In this document: piece by piece, positions 42,851 through 57,500 of the stretch
How positions within the stretch are numbered: the first letter of the stretch is position 1
How the letters are laid out: each line of letters opens with the position of its first letter
NCBI GenBank assembly: GCA_028683855.1
Contig: JAQUHA010000001.1
Location: forward strand, 62,001-126,000
DNA length: 64,000 bases
Direction: 5' to 3'
Origin: Desulfuromonadaceae bacterium
GTDB taxonomy: Bacteria > Desulfobacterota > Desulfuromonadia > Geobacterales > Pseudopelobacteraceae
Translations under genes and position numbers: made by a program
The notes under the pieces: model-generated
Database searches by the model: none
The model's input: the letters and a program-made list of their open reading frames with translations, nothing else
What the model was told of the DNA's origin: nothing

Positions 42851-44218
42851 TTATTTGCCAATACAAAATGAAGAGAAAATCAGGTCAAGAACATCATCAG
42901 TAGCGGTCTGCCCCGTAACTTCACCAAGAGCCTGAAGGGCGGATCTGAGATCCAAAGCCAGTAATTCTAAATTTTGATCTTGAAGGGAGGATGAAAAACG
43001 CTGCAGATACTGCCCAGCTGAAACAAGAGCATCTCTGTGTCTGGCTTTTGATAATGCAATGAATTCACGCTTATCAAACATGGATGAACTGAGAAAGAGT
43101 TTGCGTATTCTCTGCTTAAGAAGTTCAACCCCTTCTCCTGTGAGAGCTGTAACTCTTACTGTGTCAAGGAAGGGTACTTCATTCGAAAAACTAAGTTTTT
43201 CTTGAAGATCTGATTTATTAAATACAGCGATTATCTGGCATCCTGCGACGGCATCAAGCAACATCAGATCTTCACTATCCAACTCTCTTGAAGCATCAAA
43301 AACAGCAAGAACCAGATCAGCATGAGAGATCTTATCGAGTGTTCTACTTATACCTTCCTTTTCAACAATATCATCAGTATTTCTTATACCAGCAGTATCA
43401 AGAAGCCGAACTGACAAACCATCAAAATTGACAGTTTCTTCTATTATATCGCGAGTGGTGCCTGGGAGATGTGTAACAATAGCTCTATTCTCATTTAATA
43501 AACAGTTCAGTAAACTGGATTTTCCGACATTCGGTTTGCCTATAATAAGTATTGAAATACCGTCTCGGATAACTCTACCCTCTTCAAAGGTCAACAGAAG
43601 ATCAGCGATTACCCTTTGCGTATTTTCCAGAGTTGCAGTTATTGCCGCAATATCAGTATCTCCAAGATCATCATCAGGAAAATCAATATAGGCTTCAACC
43701 AGAGCAAGGGTGTTGAGAAGGAGATCTCTAATATCATTTATACACTTTGACAAAGCGCCTTCACTCTGCTGTTCTGCCAGCTTCAGTGCGTATTCAGTCT
43801 TTGAGGATATAATATCCATTACGGCTTCAGCCTGAACTAGATCTATTCGCCCGTTAAGAAATGCGCGTCTTGTAAACTCTCCCGGCTCCGCCAGACGAAT
43901 ACCACATGAAAGAACTGATGCCATAACCTGTTCTACAACAAACCAACCACCATGACAGTGGAGTTCAAGAACGTCTTCACGCGTATAAGATTTTGGTGAG
44001 CTCATAAATACTGCCATAGCCTCATCAACCTTATTACCGGTAAGCGGGTCGTATATGGCTCCAAAAGAAAAACGGTGGCTAATAAGGCCACCGTTACCAA
44101 CAGATTTAAATACTGAATCACAGACTGCAGCAGCTTTGCTACCACTAACCCTTATAATACCGATACCCCCATTACCAGGAGGTGTGCTTACAGCTGCAAT
44201 GGTATCTCGGATATACAT
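42851..44218 (-). CDS. mnmE: tRNA modification GTPase
   Basis: A 455-residue GTPase. The N-terminal folate-binding domain ([20 protein letters not shown]) is followed by helical parts and the inserted G domain: G1 [13 protein letters not shown]2/T region [10 protein letters not shown]3 [11 protein letters not shown]4 FNKSDL. The chain ends in the obligatory CIGK, whose Cys is needed for tRNA modification. It partners MnmG, encoded downstream. Confidence 0.97.
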   Translation of the reverse strand: MYIRDTIAAVSTPPGNGGIGIIRVSGSKAAAVCDSVFKSVGNGGLISHRFSFGAIYDPLTGNKVDEAMAVFMSSPKSYTREDVLELHCHGGWFVVEQVMASVLSCGIRLAEPGEFTRRAFLNGRIDLVQAEAVMDIISSKTEYALKLAEQQSEGALSKCINDIRDLLLNTLALVEAYIDFPDDDLGDTDIAAITATLENTQRVIADLLLTFEEGRVIRDGISILIIGKPNVGKSSLLNCLLNENRAIVTHLPGTTRDIIEETVNFDGLSVRLLDTAGIRNTDDIVEKEGISRTLDKISHADLVLAVFDASRELDSEDLMLLDAVAGCQIIAVFNKSDLQEKLSFSNEVPFLDTVRVTALTGEGVELLKQRIRKLFLSSSMFDKREFIALSKARHRDALVSAGQYLQRFSSSLQDQNLELLALDLRSALQALGEVTGQTATDDVLDLIFSSFCIGK

Positions 44219-44240
44219 AGGATTACTCCAAACTTACGTA

Positions 44241-45842
44241 TTAATCTTCAACAAGTTTATTTATATACATCTGCTGACCTATGGTTAATATGTTATTAAC
44301 AAGCCAGTAAAGAACAAGACCGGATGGAAAACTAAGAAACATAAAAGTGAAAACGACCGGAAGCGCCAGCATCATTTTCTGCTGCATAGGTTCCATCTGT
44401 GAAGGGGTCATTTTTTGCTGAATAAACATGGTTACGCCCATAATAACAGGAGTTATATAATAAGGATCTTTATCAGCAAGATCGGTAATCCAGAAAAAGA
44501 ATGGTGCGTGACGTAATTCAATTGAAAACATTAATGACTTATACAGAGCAAAGAAAACGGGTATTTGTACAATCATCGGAAGACAACCACCCATCGGATT
44601 AACTTTATGCTCCTTATACAACTCCATAACCGCTTTATTCATCGCATCGCGATCGTCTTTATACTTTTCCCTTAGTTTTGTCATTTCAGGCTGAATTTTC
44701 TGCATACCCTTCATTGATTTATAACTCTTATGTGTTAAAGGGAAAAATATTGCCTTAAGTATTATGGTAATAATTATAATCGCGATACCATAGTTACCTA
44801 CGAATTTGTAGAAGAATTTAAGCGTGTAAAGTAGAGGCTTTGCAATTACAGTAAACCAGCCAAGATCAAGCGATCTTTCCAGAGAGTTGCCCTGTTGCTT
44901 AAGGATATCAATATCTTTTGGACCAACGAAAATTCGGTGGGTGACTTTAGTTGATTTGCCGGAATCCACCGTAAATTGAGGAGATGAAACTATTGACTCA
45001 AAGAAACCTGCAGCATTTTTTTTAAGTTCCACCGAAGCGATACTGTTGTTTTCACCCAGAATTGAAGAAATAAAATATTTATCCGCGAAAGCTGACCATA
45101 GTATTGACTTATCGTAACGCTTTGAAGAGTTTGAAACGTCTTTGATCTTGTTTGTTTGAAGAGTTCCATCAGAAAAGAGATATGCGCCAGCCGTATCGAA
45201 ACGATTATCCTTAACCTTTGGTTCGGCAGGATATGTCATTATGTGCTGAAAAGCTCCGGTTAAAGGGGCTGCAGAGTTATTTAAAATCTCTGTCTCAAGC
45301 GTTATGCCGTATGAATCAGGAAAAAAAGTATATATTTTGCGTACGATATAGCCCTGTCCGGAATTACAGGTAAAAGTAAGTTTTCTTGGGGTGGAATCTT
45401 CCAGTTTTATATTTTCTGCATCAGCAGAAAATTGAGAATTATCGCTAAAATTAAAACCTGACGCACGAGTTGAAAATTCATAAACAGCAGGGTCGGAATC
45501 ATTACCAAGTGCAACATTCTTTGCCTGAACAACATTCTTCTCACGATATTTTTTAAGCGTCATACTTTTAAGGCTGGCGCCACGGGAAGAGAATACTGCC
45601 TTGTATAGCTCTGTCTCTACGATAATATCTTTTTGTTCAACATAAGTTGGTACTGATTGTGTCGAAGTTGAAACCTGCTTCTGTACTTCTTGAATATTTG
45701 TCGCAGGCTCCTTTATTTCGGAGGATACGGTTTTTTGAGGTACAGGATTGTCAACGCTGCTTTTTTCCGGCCCAAACAGCATAGAAAAAATATAGAAGAC
45801 CGCGATTGAAAGACCAACAGCAATTATTGTACGCTTTTCCAT
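44241..45842 (-). CDS. yidC: membrane protein insertase YidC
   Basis: A 533-residue insertase of the gram-negative type. N-terminal helix ([20 protein letters not shown]), large periplasmic beta domain (about 60-335), then five helices including [20 protein letters not shown] and the cytoplasmic coiled hairpin [20 protein letters not shown]. Start at 45842 is set by AGGAG 6 nt upstream; six further codons are spurious. In the conserved rpmH-rnpA-yidD-yidC series. No jag gene follows, unlike in many relatives. Confidence 0.96.
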   Translation of the reverse strand: MEKRTIIAVGLSIAVFYIFSMLFGPEKSSVDNPVPQKTVSSEIKEPATNIQEVQKQVSTSTQSVPTYVEQKDIIVETELYKAVFSSRGASLKSMTLKKYREKNVVQAKNVALGNDSDPAVYEFSTRASGFNFSDNSQFSADAENIKLEDSTPRKLTFTCNSGQGYIVRKIYTFFPDSYGITLETEILNNSAAPLTGAFQHIMTYPAEPKVKDNRFDTAGAYLFSDGTLQTNKIKDVSNSSKRYDKSILWSAFADKYFISSILGENNSIASVELKKNAAGFFESIVSSPQFTVDSGKSTKVTHRIFVGPKDIDILKQQGNSLERSLDLGWFTVIAKPLLYTLKFFYKFVGNYGIAIIIITIILKAIFFPLTHKSYKSMKGMQKIQPEMTKLREKYKDDRDAMNKAVMELYKEHKVNPMGGCLPMIVQIPVFFALYKSLMFSIELRHAPFFFWITDLADKDPYYITPVIMGVTMFIQQKMTPSQMEPMQQKMMLALPVVFTFMFLSFPSGLVLYWLVNNILTIGQQMYINKLVED

Positions 45843-45881
45843 CAAAACTCCTGAACACAAATGTTATCTGATAGTTATATG

Positions 45882-46094
45882 CTATGGCACAGGGTCGTAA
45901 CCACCCGAATGAAGCGGATTACATTTACATATCCTGACAAAAGCGAGTAGCAAACCTCTGGCTACACCATGCCGAATTATTGATTCTCGGGAATATTCGG
46001 AACAGGAGGGGTAAAAACGACAGGTCTGCGGAAGAATTGGAGAAATTACCTTCTGATAAAACTTTATTAGAAAAAGAATGGCACTTTTGAACAT
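45882..46094 (-). CDS. yidD: membrane protein insertion efficiency factor YidD
   Basis: A 70-residue protein with the diagnostic order: amphipathic N-terminus ([17 protein letters not shown]), [11 protein letters not shown], a short middle helix and [13 protein letters not shown] at the end. It is thought to assist YidC. It begins 2 nt after rnpA ends and lies before yidC, exactly the conserved arrangement. Confidence 0.95.
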   Translation of the reverse strand: MFKSAILFLIKFYQKVISPILPQTCRFYPSCSEYSRESIIRHGVARGLLLAFVRICKCNPLHSGGYDPVP

Positions 46095-46096
46095 AT

Positions 46097-46468
46097 TCAG
46101 TTGCCTATCTTATGAAAGGCTTTAGCAAGTTCCCGTTTAACATCCGAAAAACTCATTTCAGCTGATTCACGTCTTGCAATTACATTAACATCTACAATTT
46201 GAATATCAAAACGTATATGTCTAAAATACTCGCGTACATATCTCTTAAGTCTATTACGCACAACAGCGCAACCAACCTTTTTACTTACCGTTATACCAAT
46301 ACGCGAAAGCTGAAGGTTGTTATAACCCCATACAACCAGAAAGCCGGGAACTGATATTTTATGTTTTGCGGAAGCGAGCTGCAGAAATTCTGCTCGCTTC
46401 CGCAAACGACAATCTTTAGGTAACGAAACCGTTTCAACGGCGCTTACGCTACGATTATTTAACAGCAA
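46097..46468 (-). CDS. rnpA: ribonuclease P protein component
   Basis: A 123-residue basic protein that supports the RNase P RNA in 5' tRNA processing. [20 protein letters not shown] is the opening block and the RNR signature is [23 protein letters not shown] start at 46468 overlaps rpmH by 14 nt; no ATG or GTG gives a complete protein, and the true N-terminus could be a few residues shorter. The RNA component (rnpB) is not visible in this window. Confidence 0.92.
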   Translation of the reverse strand: MLLNNRSVSAVETVSLPKDCRLRKRAEFLQLASAKHKISVPGFLVVWGYNNLQLSRIGITVSKKVGCAVVRNRLKRYVREYFRHIRFDIQIVDVNVIARRESAEMSFSDVKRELAKAFHKIGN

Positions 46469-46604
46469 TTCTTACAGAAAGGCTCTTACGCCCCTTTGCT
46501 CTTCTTCTTTTTATTACCAAACGCCCGTTTTTAGTAGACATTCTTACTAAAAATCCATGTGTACGTTTGCGTGAAGTATTGCTTGGCTGATATGTTCTTT
46601 TCAT
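46455..46604 (-). CDS. rpmH: 50S ribosomal protein L34
   Basis: A 49-residue ribosomal protein: [40 protein letters not shown], then SLSVRIAVK. This is the full L34 pattern with a slightly longer C-terminus than the usual 44-46. The ATG at 46604 follows GAGGTAAATTG. It is the first gene of the leftward origin-proximal operon and overlaps rnpA by 14 nt. Confidence 0.97.
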   Translation of the reverse strand: MKRTYQPSNTSRKRTHGFLVRMSTKNGRLVIKRRRAKGRKSLSVRIAVK

Positions 46605-46643
46605 CTCAATTTACCTCTATAAAATTATTTTCTGGAATCTGGT

Positions 46644-46672
46644 TATTAACCATATTGTCAAGATGGTGTCAA
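46644..46672 (-). promoter_or_regulatory. candidate promoter of the rpmH operon
   Basis: On the minus strand TTGACA (46672-46667), 17-nt spacer, then a weak TTAATA. A second TTGACA overlaps the spacer. It lies 40 nt upstream of the rpmH ATG. The -35 is perfect; the -10 is poor, so the call is tentative. Confidence 0.35.
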
Positions 46673-46759
46673 GTCTAATATTAATACTGGAGTTATATCC
46701 AAGTAAATTGATTTGCCTTGAAAAAGGATGGAAGCTCTGTTATTCTCCAGCACCTTCAA

Positions 46760-46956
46760 AAGCCTCTATTTATCCAAAAAACATCGTAACTATTTATTAT
46801 TATTCATATATATAGTTATCAACAGATGTTGACAATAATGTTGATAACTATATTAATCAATGGTTATAAGTGTCAATATTTACTTTCTTTTGTGAGAGTT
46901 ATAGTTAAAATTTTAGATGTTGATAACCATAATGACAAAAATTGAGATTTGCACTT
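46760..46956. other. oriC: probable replication origin, dnaA-proximal part
   Basis: The 352-bp rpmH-dnaA gap has no gene. It holds exact DnaA boxes TTATCAACA at 46816-46824 (plus), 46839-46847 (minus) and 46918-46926 (minus), and TTATCCAAA at 46770-46778. The first two lie in a perfect 14-bp inverted repeat (TATAGTTATCAACA and its complement, 46811-46852). An AT-only-type stretch (46791-46814) adjoins and could be the unwinding element. With dnaA-dnaN-recF-gyrB on one side and rpmH-mnmG on the other, this is the standard origin position. Confidence 0.75.
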
Positions 46957-48306
46957 ATGCTTGATGCATGGCAACAAACTACAGATAATATCGAAAAGAT
47001 AATGTCCCCGGTGGATTTCGGAGCCTGGATTAAACCAATTCAGTTCGGTCACCAAGAGGGGGCAGATATTTTTTTAAAGGTTCCGAATTCTTTCATAAAG
47101 GAGTGGCTGGAAGATCACTATATAAAGGTTTTATCCGGTGCACTTACAGCTACTCTTGGTTATCCGGTTAATATAATTTTTGATATAAGCGAGGCTGAAG
47201 AGCATCAACCGTACATATCCGAAGATTTTATAGTAAAAAACAGCCAGGAAACTGCAATAGAAAAAAACACATCAAATGAACCGGTTTTTACGCAACTAAA
47301 CCAGAGATACACATTTGATCTTTTTGTAAGTGGTTCAGGCAACCAGTTTGCACACGCAGCTGCAATGGCTGTAGCCAATAATCCCGCCGATACATATAAT
47401 CCTCTTTTTATTTATGGTGGTGTAGGACTTGGAAAAAGCCACTTATTGAACTCAATAGGTCATACTATAAGAGAAAAATCGGTTAATATGAATGTTTGCT
47501 ACTGCTCGGCAGAAAAGTTTATGTACGAAATGGTAAACCATATAAAACTGAAAAAAATGGACGCATTTCGCAATAGGTTTAGAAACGTAGATGTACTATT
47601 AATTGATGATATACAGTTTATATCTGGCAAGACAGGTACACAGGAAGAATTTTTTCATACATTCAATGCATTACATGATGCTCATAAACAGATAGTTATA
47701 ACATCTGATAAATTCCCGCGCGAAATTTCCGACCTTGAGGAACGCCTTAGATCCCGCTTCGAGTGGGGATTGATAGCCGATATTCAGCCCCCTGATCTTG
47801 AGACTAAGATAGCTATTCTGAAAAAAAAATCTGAGGTAACGAGAGTCTTTTTTCCGGAAGATGTATATTATTTTCTCGCCTCGAGTGATACAAAAAATAT
47901 TCGTGAACTTGAAGGGATGCTTATACGCCTTGGAGCATACAGCAGTCTTCAAAGTATTCCTGTAACGCTTGACATGGCAAAGGAAAATCTAAAAGACATA
48001 CTTGGCGACAGACATAAAGAAATAACTGTTGAACTAATTCAAAAGACTGTAGCTGACTATTTCGATGTAAAAATAACTGACATAAAATCTGATAAACGCC
48101 TCAAAAATATAGTACAGGCTCGCCAGATTGCAATCTGGTTCTCTCGTGATATGACCAAATCTTCTTATCCCGACATTGGTCAGAAATTTGGCGATAGAGA
48201 TCACTCAACAATCATTCACTCATTTAAAAAAATAGACAAATCAATAGCTGAAGAACCAAAAATATCCAGAATTATTGATGAAATAAGAAAAATACTGCTT
48301 AAGTAA
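46957..48306 (+). CDS. dnaA: chromosomal replication initiator DnaA
   Basis: A 449-residue AAA+ initiator. Domain I is about 1-75, linker to 110, AAA+ from about 115 with NPLFIYGGVGLGKSHLLN (Walker A) and VLLIDDIQFISGK (Walker B), and domain IV with the DNA-binding signature FGDRDHSTIIHS near residue 415. ATG at 46957 (MLDAWQQTTDN) is favoured over a TTG 15 nt before it; neither has a strong ribosome site. It is flanked on both sides by DnaA boxes, so autoregulation is likely. Confidence 0.97.
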   Translation: MLDAWQQTTDNIEKIMSPVDFGAWIKPIQFGHQEGADIFLKVPNSFIKEWLEDHYIKVLSGALTATLGYPVNIIFDISEAEEHQPYISEDFIVKNSQETAIEKNTSNEPVFTQLNQRYTFDLFVSGSGNQFAHAAAMAVANNPADTYNPLFIYGGVGLGKSHLLNSIGHTIREKSVNMNVCYCSAEKFMYEMVNHIKLKKMDAFRNRFRNVDVLLIDDIQFISGKTGTQEEFFHTFNALHDAHKQIVITSDKFPREISDLEERLRSRFEWGLIADIQPPDLETKIAILKKKSEVTRVFFPEDVYYFLASSDTKNIRELEGMLIRLGAYSSLQSIPVTLDMAKENLKDILGDRHKEITVELIQKTVADYFDVKITDIKSDKRLKNIVQARQIAIWFSRDMTKSSYPDIGQKFGDRDHSTIIHSFKKIDKSIAEEPKISRIIDEIRKILLK

Positions 48307-48523
48307 GGAAAACCTGTTGATTGAATGTTTATAAGTGTTGAAAACTATTTCTGCTGTTTAAAAGTGCTTTTCCGGATAAAAATATCCACAGTAGTAATCA
48401 AAGTTATAAACGTTATAAATAAGCTGTTTAAAGGATTATCCACCGTATAAACAGATCCTACTACGTACTACAAAGGTTTTATAATTTATAAATAAGATAT
48501 AGTAAAAATAAAGGAGACTTGAA
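48307..48523. other. dnaA-dnaN intergenic region with further DnaA-box-like sites
   Basis: An AT-rich 217-bp gap containing ATATCCACA (48382-48390) and TTATCCACC (48436-48444), each one mismatch from TTATCCACA, plus several TTATAAA-type runs. Together with the boxes before dnaA this suggests a bipartite origin. No gene is visible; dnaN has a good ribosome site (AAAGGAGA) at its end. Confidence 0.55.
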
Positions 48524-49645
48524 ATGGAATTTAAAATCGATAAGGAACAATTCCTTAAGTCGTTACAAAAAATACAGGGTATTGTTGAAAAAAGAACTTC
48601 GATGCCTATATTATCAAATGTTCTTCTTGAAGCAACCGAATCATCACTTCTAGTAACAGCCACTGATCTGGAAGTTGGAATGAAAAGCAGTTATGCTGCA
48701 GAGGTCATAAATCCTGGAAAAATAACTGTATCAGCAAAAAAACTATATGAAATTGTTAAAGAACTTCCAAACCAGCAGATATCTTTTCTATCTAAAGAGA
48801 ATGATTGGGTTGAGATAAAATGCGGTAAAGTTCAATTTAATATTGTTGGATTATCGCCGGATGAATTTCCATATTTTCCAGACGTAAAAGAAGAAAATCT
48901 ATTTGAAATAGAAACTTCACTTCTGAGAGGAATGATTGAAAAAACATCCTATGCAATATGCACTGATGAAACCAAATACAATCTAAACGGAATTTTTACT
49001 AAGGTCGAAGAGGGGCTGGATGGAAATAACAGCTTGAAGATGGTCTCAACTGATGGACACAGACTCTCTATAGCATCTGTAAACTTCAAAGGAACTGCAG
49101 GCCCGGAGCTGTTAAAAGGGGTTATACTTCCTAAAAAAGGTGTTTATGAACTTAAAAAAATAACAGATGAAGAGAGTGAAACTCTTTTGTTTGGGTTTAT
49201 GGACAACAGTGCAGTAGTAAAAAAAGGTGATTCCTATATGGTTATGCGTCTTGTTGATGGCGAATTTCCTGATTACAATCGTGTAATTCCGACATCAAAT
49301 ACACAGGTTGTTAAAGTTTACAAAGAAGATTTCAGCCGCTCTGTAAGACGTATGGCAATTCTTTCGAGTGAAAAATTTAAAGGCATCATGCTCGAAATCT
49401 CTTCCAACGGGGTTAGAATTTCTTCCAGTAATCCTGAACTGGGTGATGCAATGGAGGAACTTGACGTATCGTATGAAGGAGAGCCTATTTCTGTCAGATT
49501 TAATGCTCGTTATCTTCTCGATGTTCTATCAGTAGCAGAAACAGACCGGGTAGAGATGAAATTTAAAGATGAGCTTTCTCCGTCAATAATTGTACCGGAA
49601 AATTCAGACAGTTTTCTGGCTGTTATTATGCCAATGAGGCTTTAG
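48524..49645 (+). CDS. dnaN: DNA polymerase III beta subunit (sliding clamp)
   Basis: A 373-residue clamp made of three similar domains. It starts EFKIDKEQFLKSLQKIQGIV and has KRTSMPILSNVLLEA, FPDYNRVIPTSN and a C-terminal LAVIMPMRL, the typical ending that forms the protein-binding pocket. Length is standard. Preceded by AAAGGAGA. Follows dnaA in the conserved order and probably shares its transcript. Confidence 0.97.
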   Translation: MEFKIDKEQFLKSLQKIQGIVEKRTSMPILSNVLLEATESSLLVTATDLEVGMKSSYAAEVINPGKITVSAKKLYEIVKELPNQQISFLSKENDWVEIKCGKVQFNIVGLSPDEFPYFPDVKEENLFEIETSLLRGMIEKTSYAICTDETKYNLNGIFTKVEEGLDGNNSLKMVSTDGHRLSIASVNFKGTAGPELLKGVILPKKGVYELKKITDEESETLLFGFMDNSAVVKKGDSYMVMRLVDGEFPDYNRVIPTSNTQVVKVYKEDFSRSVRRMAILSSEKFKGIMLEISSNGVRISSSNPELGDAMEELDVSYEGEPISVRFNARYLLDVLSVAETDRVEMKFKDELSPSIIVPENSDSFLAVIMPMRL

Positions 49646-49655
49646 AAAGGCTTAG

Positions 49656-53163
<3,508 letters not shown>

Positions 53164-53240
53164 GGGAATCCGACTATAAGTGTATGGGCAAAAAGAGCAG
53201 TTTTTTTCTTAATAAAATGGAATAAGTTTGTGTTTACAAT

Positions 53241-53271
53241 AAAAGGCTGACATTAATATGTTAGCCTTTTT
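53241..53271 (+). terminator. rho-independent terminator of the dnaA-gyrB operon
   Basis: Stem AAAAGGCTGACAT / ATGTTAGCCTTTT (one G-U pair) with loop TAAT and a T-run, 77 nt after the gyrB stop. Confidence 0.85.
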
Positions 53272-53318
53272 GCGTATTAATCTACTACCAAACATACAAA
53301 CTCCTGCAAGGATAAATC

Positions 53319-54560
53319 GTGAATTCACAACTAAGAGTTCTCCACACCTCAGACTGGCATATCGGTCGTACGCTGTATGGGCGAAAGCGTTACGAAGAAT
53401 TTGAAGCTTTTTTCAACTGGCTTGCAGAGACCATAATAAGGGAGAGAGTGGATGTGCTCCTGGTTGCAGGTGATATATTTGACACAACTTCACCCAGCAA
53501 CAGAGCGCAGGAGCTTTACTACCTTTTTCTATGCCGAATTGCCGCATCCCCATGCCGCCACGTTGTGGTAACAGCCGGTAATCACGATTCCCCCTCATTT
53601 CTTAATGCGCCAAAAGAGCTGCTTCGAGCTCTTGATGTTCATGTAACAGGCAGTATTCCGGTTAATGCCGAGGAGGAAGTTATTATCCTTAAAAATAGTG
53701 ACGGTTATCCTGAGCTTATAGTCTGTGCGGTGCCGTATTTACGGGATCGTGATATCAGGATGGCGGAAGCAGGCGAGAGTATTCAGGATAAGGAGCAAAA
53801 ATTAAACGAAGGGATTCGGTCGCATTACGCAGATATTGCAGCTATTGCGGAAAATAAACGTAATAAACTCGGTGTTGATATTCCGGTTATTGCGATGGGG
53901 CATCTCTTTGCAGCCGGCGGACAAACTGTAGATGATGACGGAGTTCGTGATCTTTATATAGGATCATTGGCTCACGTCTCGGCAGGGATCTTCCCGGACA
54001 GTATCGATTATGTCGCACTTGGGCATCTGCACGTTCCTCAAAAAGTAAATGCTTCGGACAGAATACGTTACAGTGGTTCCCCTCTGGCTATGGGATTCGG
54101 AGAGGCGAGAGGGAATAAGAGCGTCTGTCTTATAGATTTTGAATCGGGAAATGCAGCGGTAACTGTTGTTGCTGTACCGGTTTTTCAAAAACTTGAGCGC
54201 GTAAAAGGTTGCTGGAAAGAAATTGCCGACAGGATTAAGGAGCTTTCAGCGGCAGCCTCCGGAGCATGGCTTGAAGTCGTCTATGATGGAGAGGAGATTA
54301 TCGGTGATCTGCGTGAGCGTCTCGACGAAGCTGTTAATGGCACTGCTCTGGAGATACTTCGTGTGAAGAACAACCTGAAAACCAATATTATTTTGAATCA
54401 GATTTGCGAAAACGAAAACCTTGATGACCTTAATGTAAATGACGTTTTTAATCGATGTCTCCTAAACCACAAAATACCGGATGAACAGAGGCAGGAACTT
54501 CTTCGTACGTATCAGGAAACCCTGACATCACTTTATGAAAGTGATAAAAAAGCAGAATAG
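53319..54560 (+). CDS. sbcD: exonuclease SbcCD subunit D
   Basis: A 413-residue Mre11-type nuclease that with SbcC cuts hairpins and protein-blocked DNA ends. Metal-binding motifs: HTSDWHIGRTL, LLVAGDIFDTTSPS, TAGNHDSPSF, VIAMGHLFA and VALGHLHVPQ, then YSGSPLAMGFGE. The start is GTG at 53319 with AAGGA upstream and no nearby ATG. It ends 9 nt before sbcC. Hairpin cleavage is of interest since the window contains perfect palindromes. Confidence 0.95.
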   Translation: MNSQLRVLHTSDWHIGRTLYGRKRYEEFEAFFNWLAETIIRERVDVLLVAGDIFDTTSPSNRAQELYYLFLCRIAASPCRHVVVTAGNHDSPSFLNAPKELLRALDVHVTGSIPVNAEEEVIILKNSDGYPELIVCAVPYLRDRDIRMAEAGESIQDKEQKLNEGIRSHYADIAAIAENKRNKLGVDIPVIAMGHLFAAGGQTVDDDGVRDLYIGSLAHVSAGIFPDSIDYVALGHLHVPQKVNASDRIRYSGSPLAMGFGEARGNKSVCLIDFESGNAAVTVVAVPVFQKLERVKGCWKEIADRIKELSAAASGAWLEVVYDGEEIIGDLRERLDEAVNGTALEILRVKNNLKTNIILNQICENENLDDLNVNDVFNRCLLNHKIPDEQRQELLRTYQETLTSLYESDKKAE

Positions 54561-54569
54561 AGGGATTGA

Positions 54570-57500
54570 ATGCGGATACAAAAGGTACGTTTCAAAAATT
54601 TGAATTCATTGATTGGTGAGTGGGAAATTGATCTGACAGAACCGGCTTTCTCCTCTGATGGAATTTTCGCAATAACCGGTCCGACAGGGGCAGGTAAAAC
54701 AACCATACTGGATGCTGTATGTCTGGCTCTTTACGGGAGAACCCCCCGCCTTAACAGAGTGACCAAAAGCGGAAACGAAATAATGTCGCGGCAAACCGGC
54801 GAATGTTTTGCCGAGGTAACATTTGAGACACAGGCAGGACGATTTCGATGCCATTGGAGCCAGCACAGGTCGCGCCGGAAATCAGATGGCGAATTACAGC
54901 TTCCCAGGCATGAAATTTCTGATGCCGATTCGGGTCAGATTTTTGAAGCGAAGATAAAAGGGGTTGCCGAACGTATTGAGTCAGCAACCGGTATGGATTT
55001 TGACCGTTTTACCCGCTCTATGCTTCTTGCCCAGGGGGGCTTTGCGGTATTCCTGCAAGCAGCCCCTGATGAACGGGCTCCTATTCTGGAACAGATAACA
55101 GGAACGGAAATTTACAGCCGGATTTCAGTTCGTGTTTATGAGCTGCGATCAGATGAGCGCAGAAAACTCGACATCCTTTTGGTTGAGCTTGCCGGGATGC
55201 AACTACTGAAGGAAGAAGATGAACTGCAACTGAACACTAACCTGGGACAGAAAACCCTGCTTGACATGGAAATAAGCCAGAAGGTTGTGCAAACAAATCA
55301 AGCTATCGCCTGGCTTGATGGAATTGTCCGACTTGAGCAGGAATTGAAGCTTGTTGATGAACAGAAACAGGATTGGCAGCTACGGCAAGTTGCCTTTGCT
55401 CCTGAGCAGGAAAAGCTTCAACGGGCTATCCACGCCTTGGAGCTGGCAGGCGATCATGCAGGTCTGAAATCAATACGAAGCATACAGGAGACAGATTCTC
55501 GTCTTCACAGAGAATGCCAGGAGCTTCTCCCGACACATACTGAAACCGTAAAAAATGCAGCAGAGGCAATGAAACTGGCTAATGAGCAACTTGATAAGAG
55601 GAAGTCGGAACAAAAAGAAGCGTCGCTTATTATCCGTAAAGCAAGAGAGCTTGACCTCAAGATTCAGGAAAAGGATGCTCCAGTCAAGACGGTTGGGGAT
55701 AGGATCTCTGAACTGGAAAAGTCACTCAGCGTTCTTAATTCAAAGCAAGATGAAGATTTTGCGGTTCTCGATAGCAATACGAAAACTTTCGAAGATGTGC
55801 TGAAGCATTTAGCAACAACCAAGGCAGATGAAGCTCTGGTTGAAAATCTCGCCGGGATTCGTGGCAGTATAGATGGGCTGAATAATCTAATCACACTGCA
55901 TAAGACGAAGCTCGAAGAGGTTACTTCAGCTAGATGTCAGGTAACCGATACCACTCGAATATGGAGTGAACTGTCCGAAAAATTGAACATTCTGAAAAGC
56001 AGCCTTGAGATCAGCAAAAATGCTTTTACTGAAAAACAGCTTGCACTTAACGACACCCTTGAAGATCAAGATCTGACAGAATGGCATACTCGGATGTCGT
56101 TTCTGGCGGAGAGAAAGTCACGCCTCGATATAGTCCTAGAAACTGCCGCCTCGCTTGCTGATACGAAATTATCACTCGTTGTATTAAGTAAGCAACATGA
56201 TGAACTTGTATTAGAGAGATCAGCCCTTACGGAACAGATTCTAGCCCAAAACGAAAAGGCCACCAATCTGGAACGGGAGGTGAACCTACTTGAAACACAG
56301 CTCACCCTACTCAATAAAATCCAGAGTTACGAAGAAGCGCGACACCAGCTTCAGGACGGAGAGTCATGCCCACTGTGCGGTTCTCTTGAACACCCATTCG
56401 CTGAAGGTAACATTCCAATTCCCGATGAAACTACTTCTATGTTGGTTAAAGCCAAAGCCGAGCTGAAAACAGCAACTGAAACAGTTGCAAATCAAAAAAT
56501 CAAGTTGGCAGAGGTAAATAAGGATCTTGAGCAAATCATATCAAAGCAGAAGGATTGTTCTGAAAATATTTCGGCTTCAGAAACACTGGCTAATCAAAAC
56601 TACACGTTATTGAACATTGATGATGCTGCACATGATTTGATTGAAAGATTGCAGGAACTCCAGCAGGAGACTGATAGCGAGCTGAGCCAAGCTTCAAAAA
56701 TCATGCAATCTGCCAACGAATTGGAAAAAGAGATATCCGCTTTACGTGAATCGCTTGAGAAATCCAAAGATGCTGCTGTGCTGGCAGAACAAAATGCTCA
56801 GACTGCTACACACAATATGGATTCAGCGGTTAAGCAGCTTGAACGTTTAACGAAAGAAGCTGAAGCCATCGAATATCAACAGAAGCAGTCTCTAGCTGAA
56901 TTACAGCAAGAGCTTACAGGGTATGGAGTAGATAATCTATCGATTGATGCCCTGGATCAAATTCAGGCTGACCTGATCTGCAGACGTGATAAATGGCTTG
57001 CAAAGCAAAATGAAAAGTTGGAACTGAATCAGCAGATCACAGTATTGGGGCTACAAACAGTCCACCAGGCAGATCAAATTAAGCAATCGGGAATGGAGTT
57101 AACGAAGCAGCAAGAGCTTCTCTCTGTTCTTCTGAGTGACCAGGCTACCTTGCGTATTGAACGCAACGGACTTTTTGGCGAAAAGAACCCGGACGCTGAG
57201 GAAGCTCGACTGTCAGCGGCTATAGAAACCGCTGAAAAATTGCTTGAATCATCTCGTTTGAAATTGAACACGGCGAATCAAGAGTTTGGGAATCTGAAAA
57301 ATAGAATCGAAGAGTTGAATAAAACAATCACCGCCCGCACAGAGCAGTTGAAGTCTGTCGAAAAAACATTCCTTACCCGGCTTAATGGACTTGATTTTAA
57401 AGATGAAGCCTCTTATGTGTCGGCGTGTCTGCCGGAAAGCGAACGTAACAATCTGACACAGCAAGCCCAGAAACTGTCTGACGAGCAAATAGAGCTTTCT

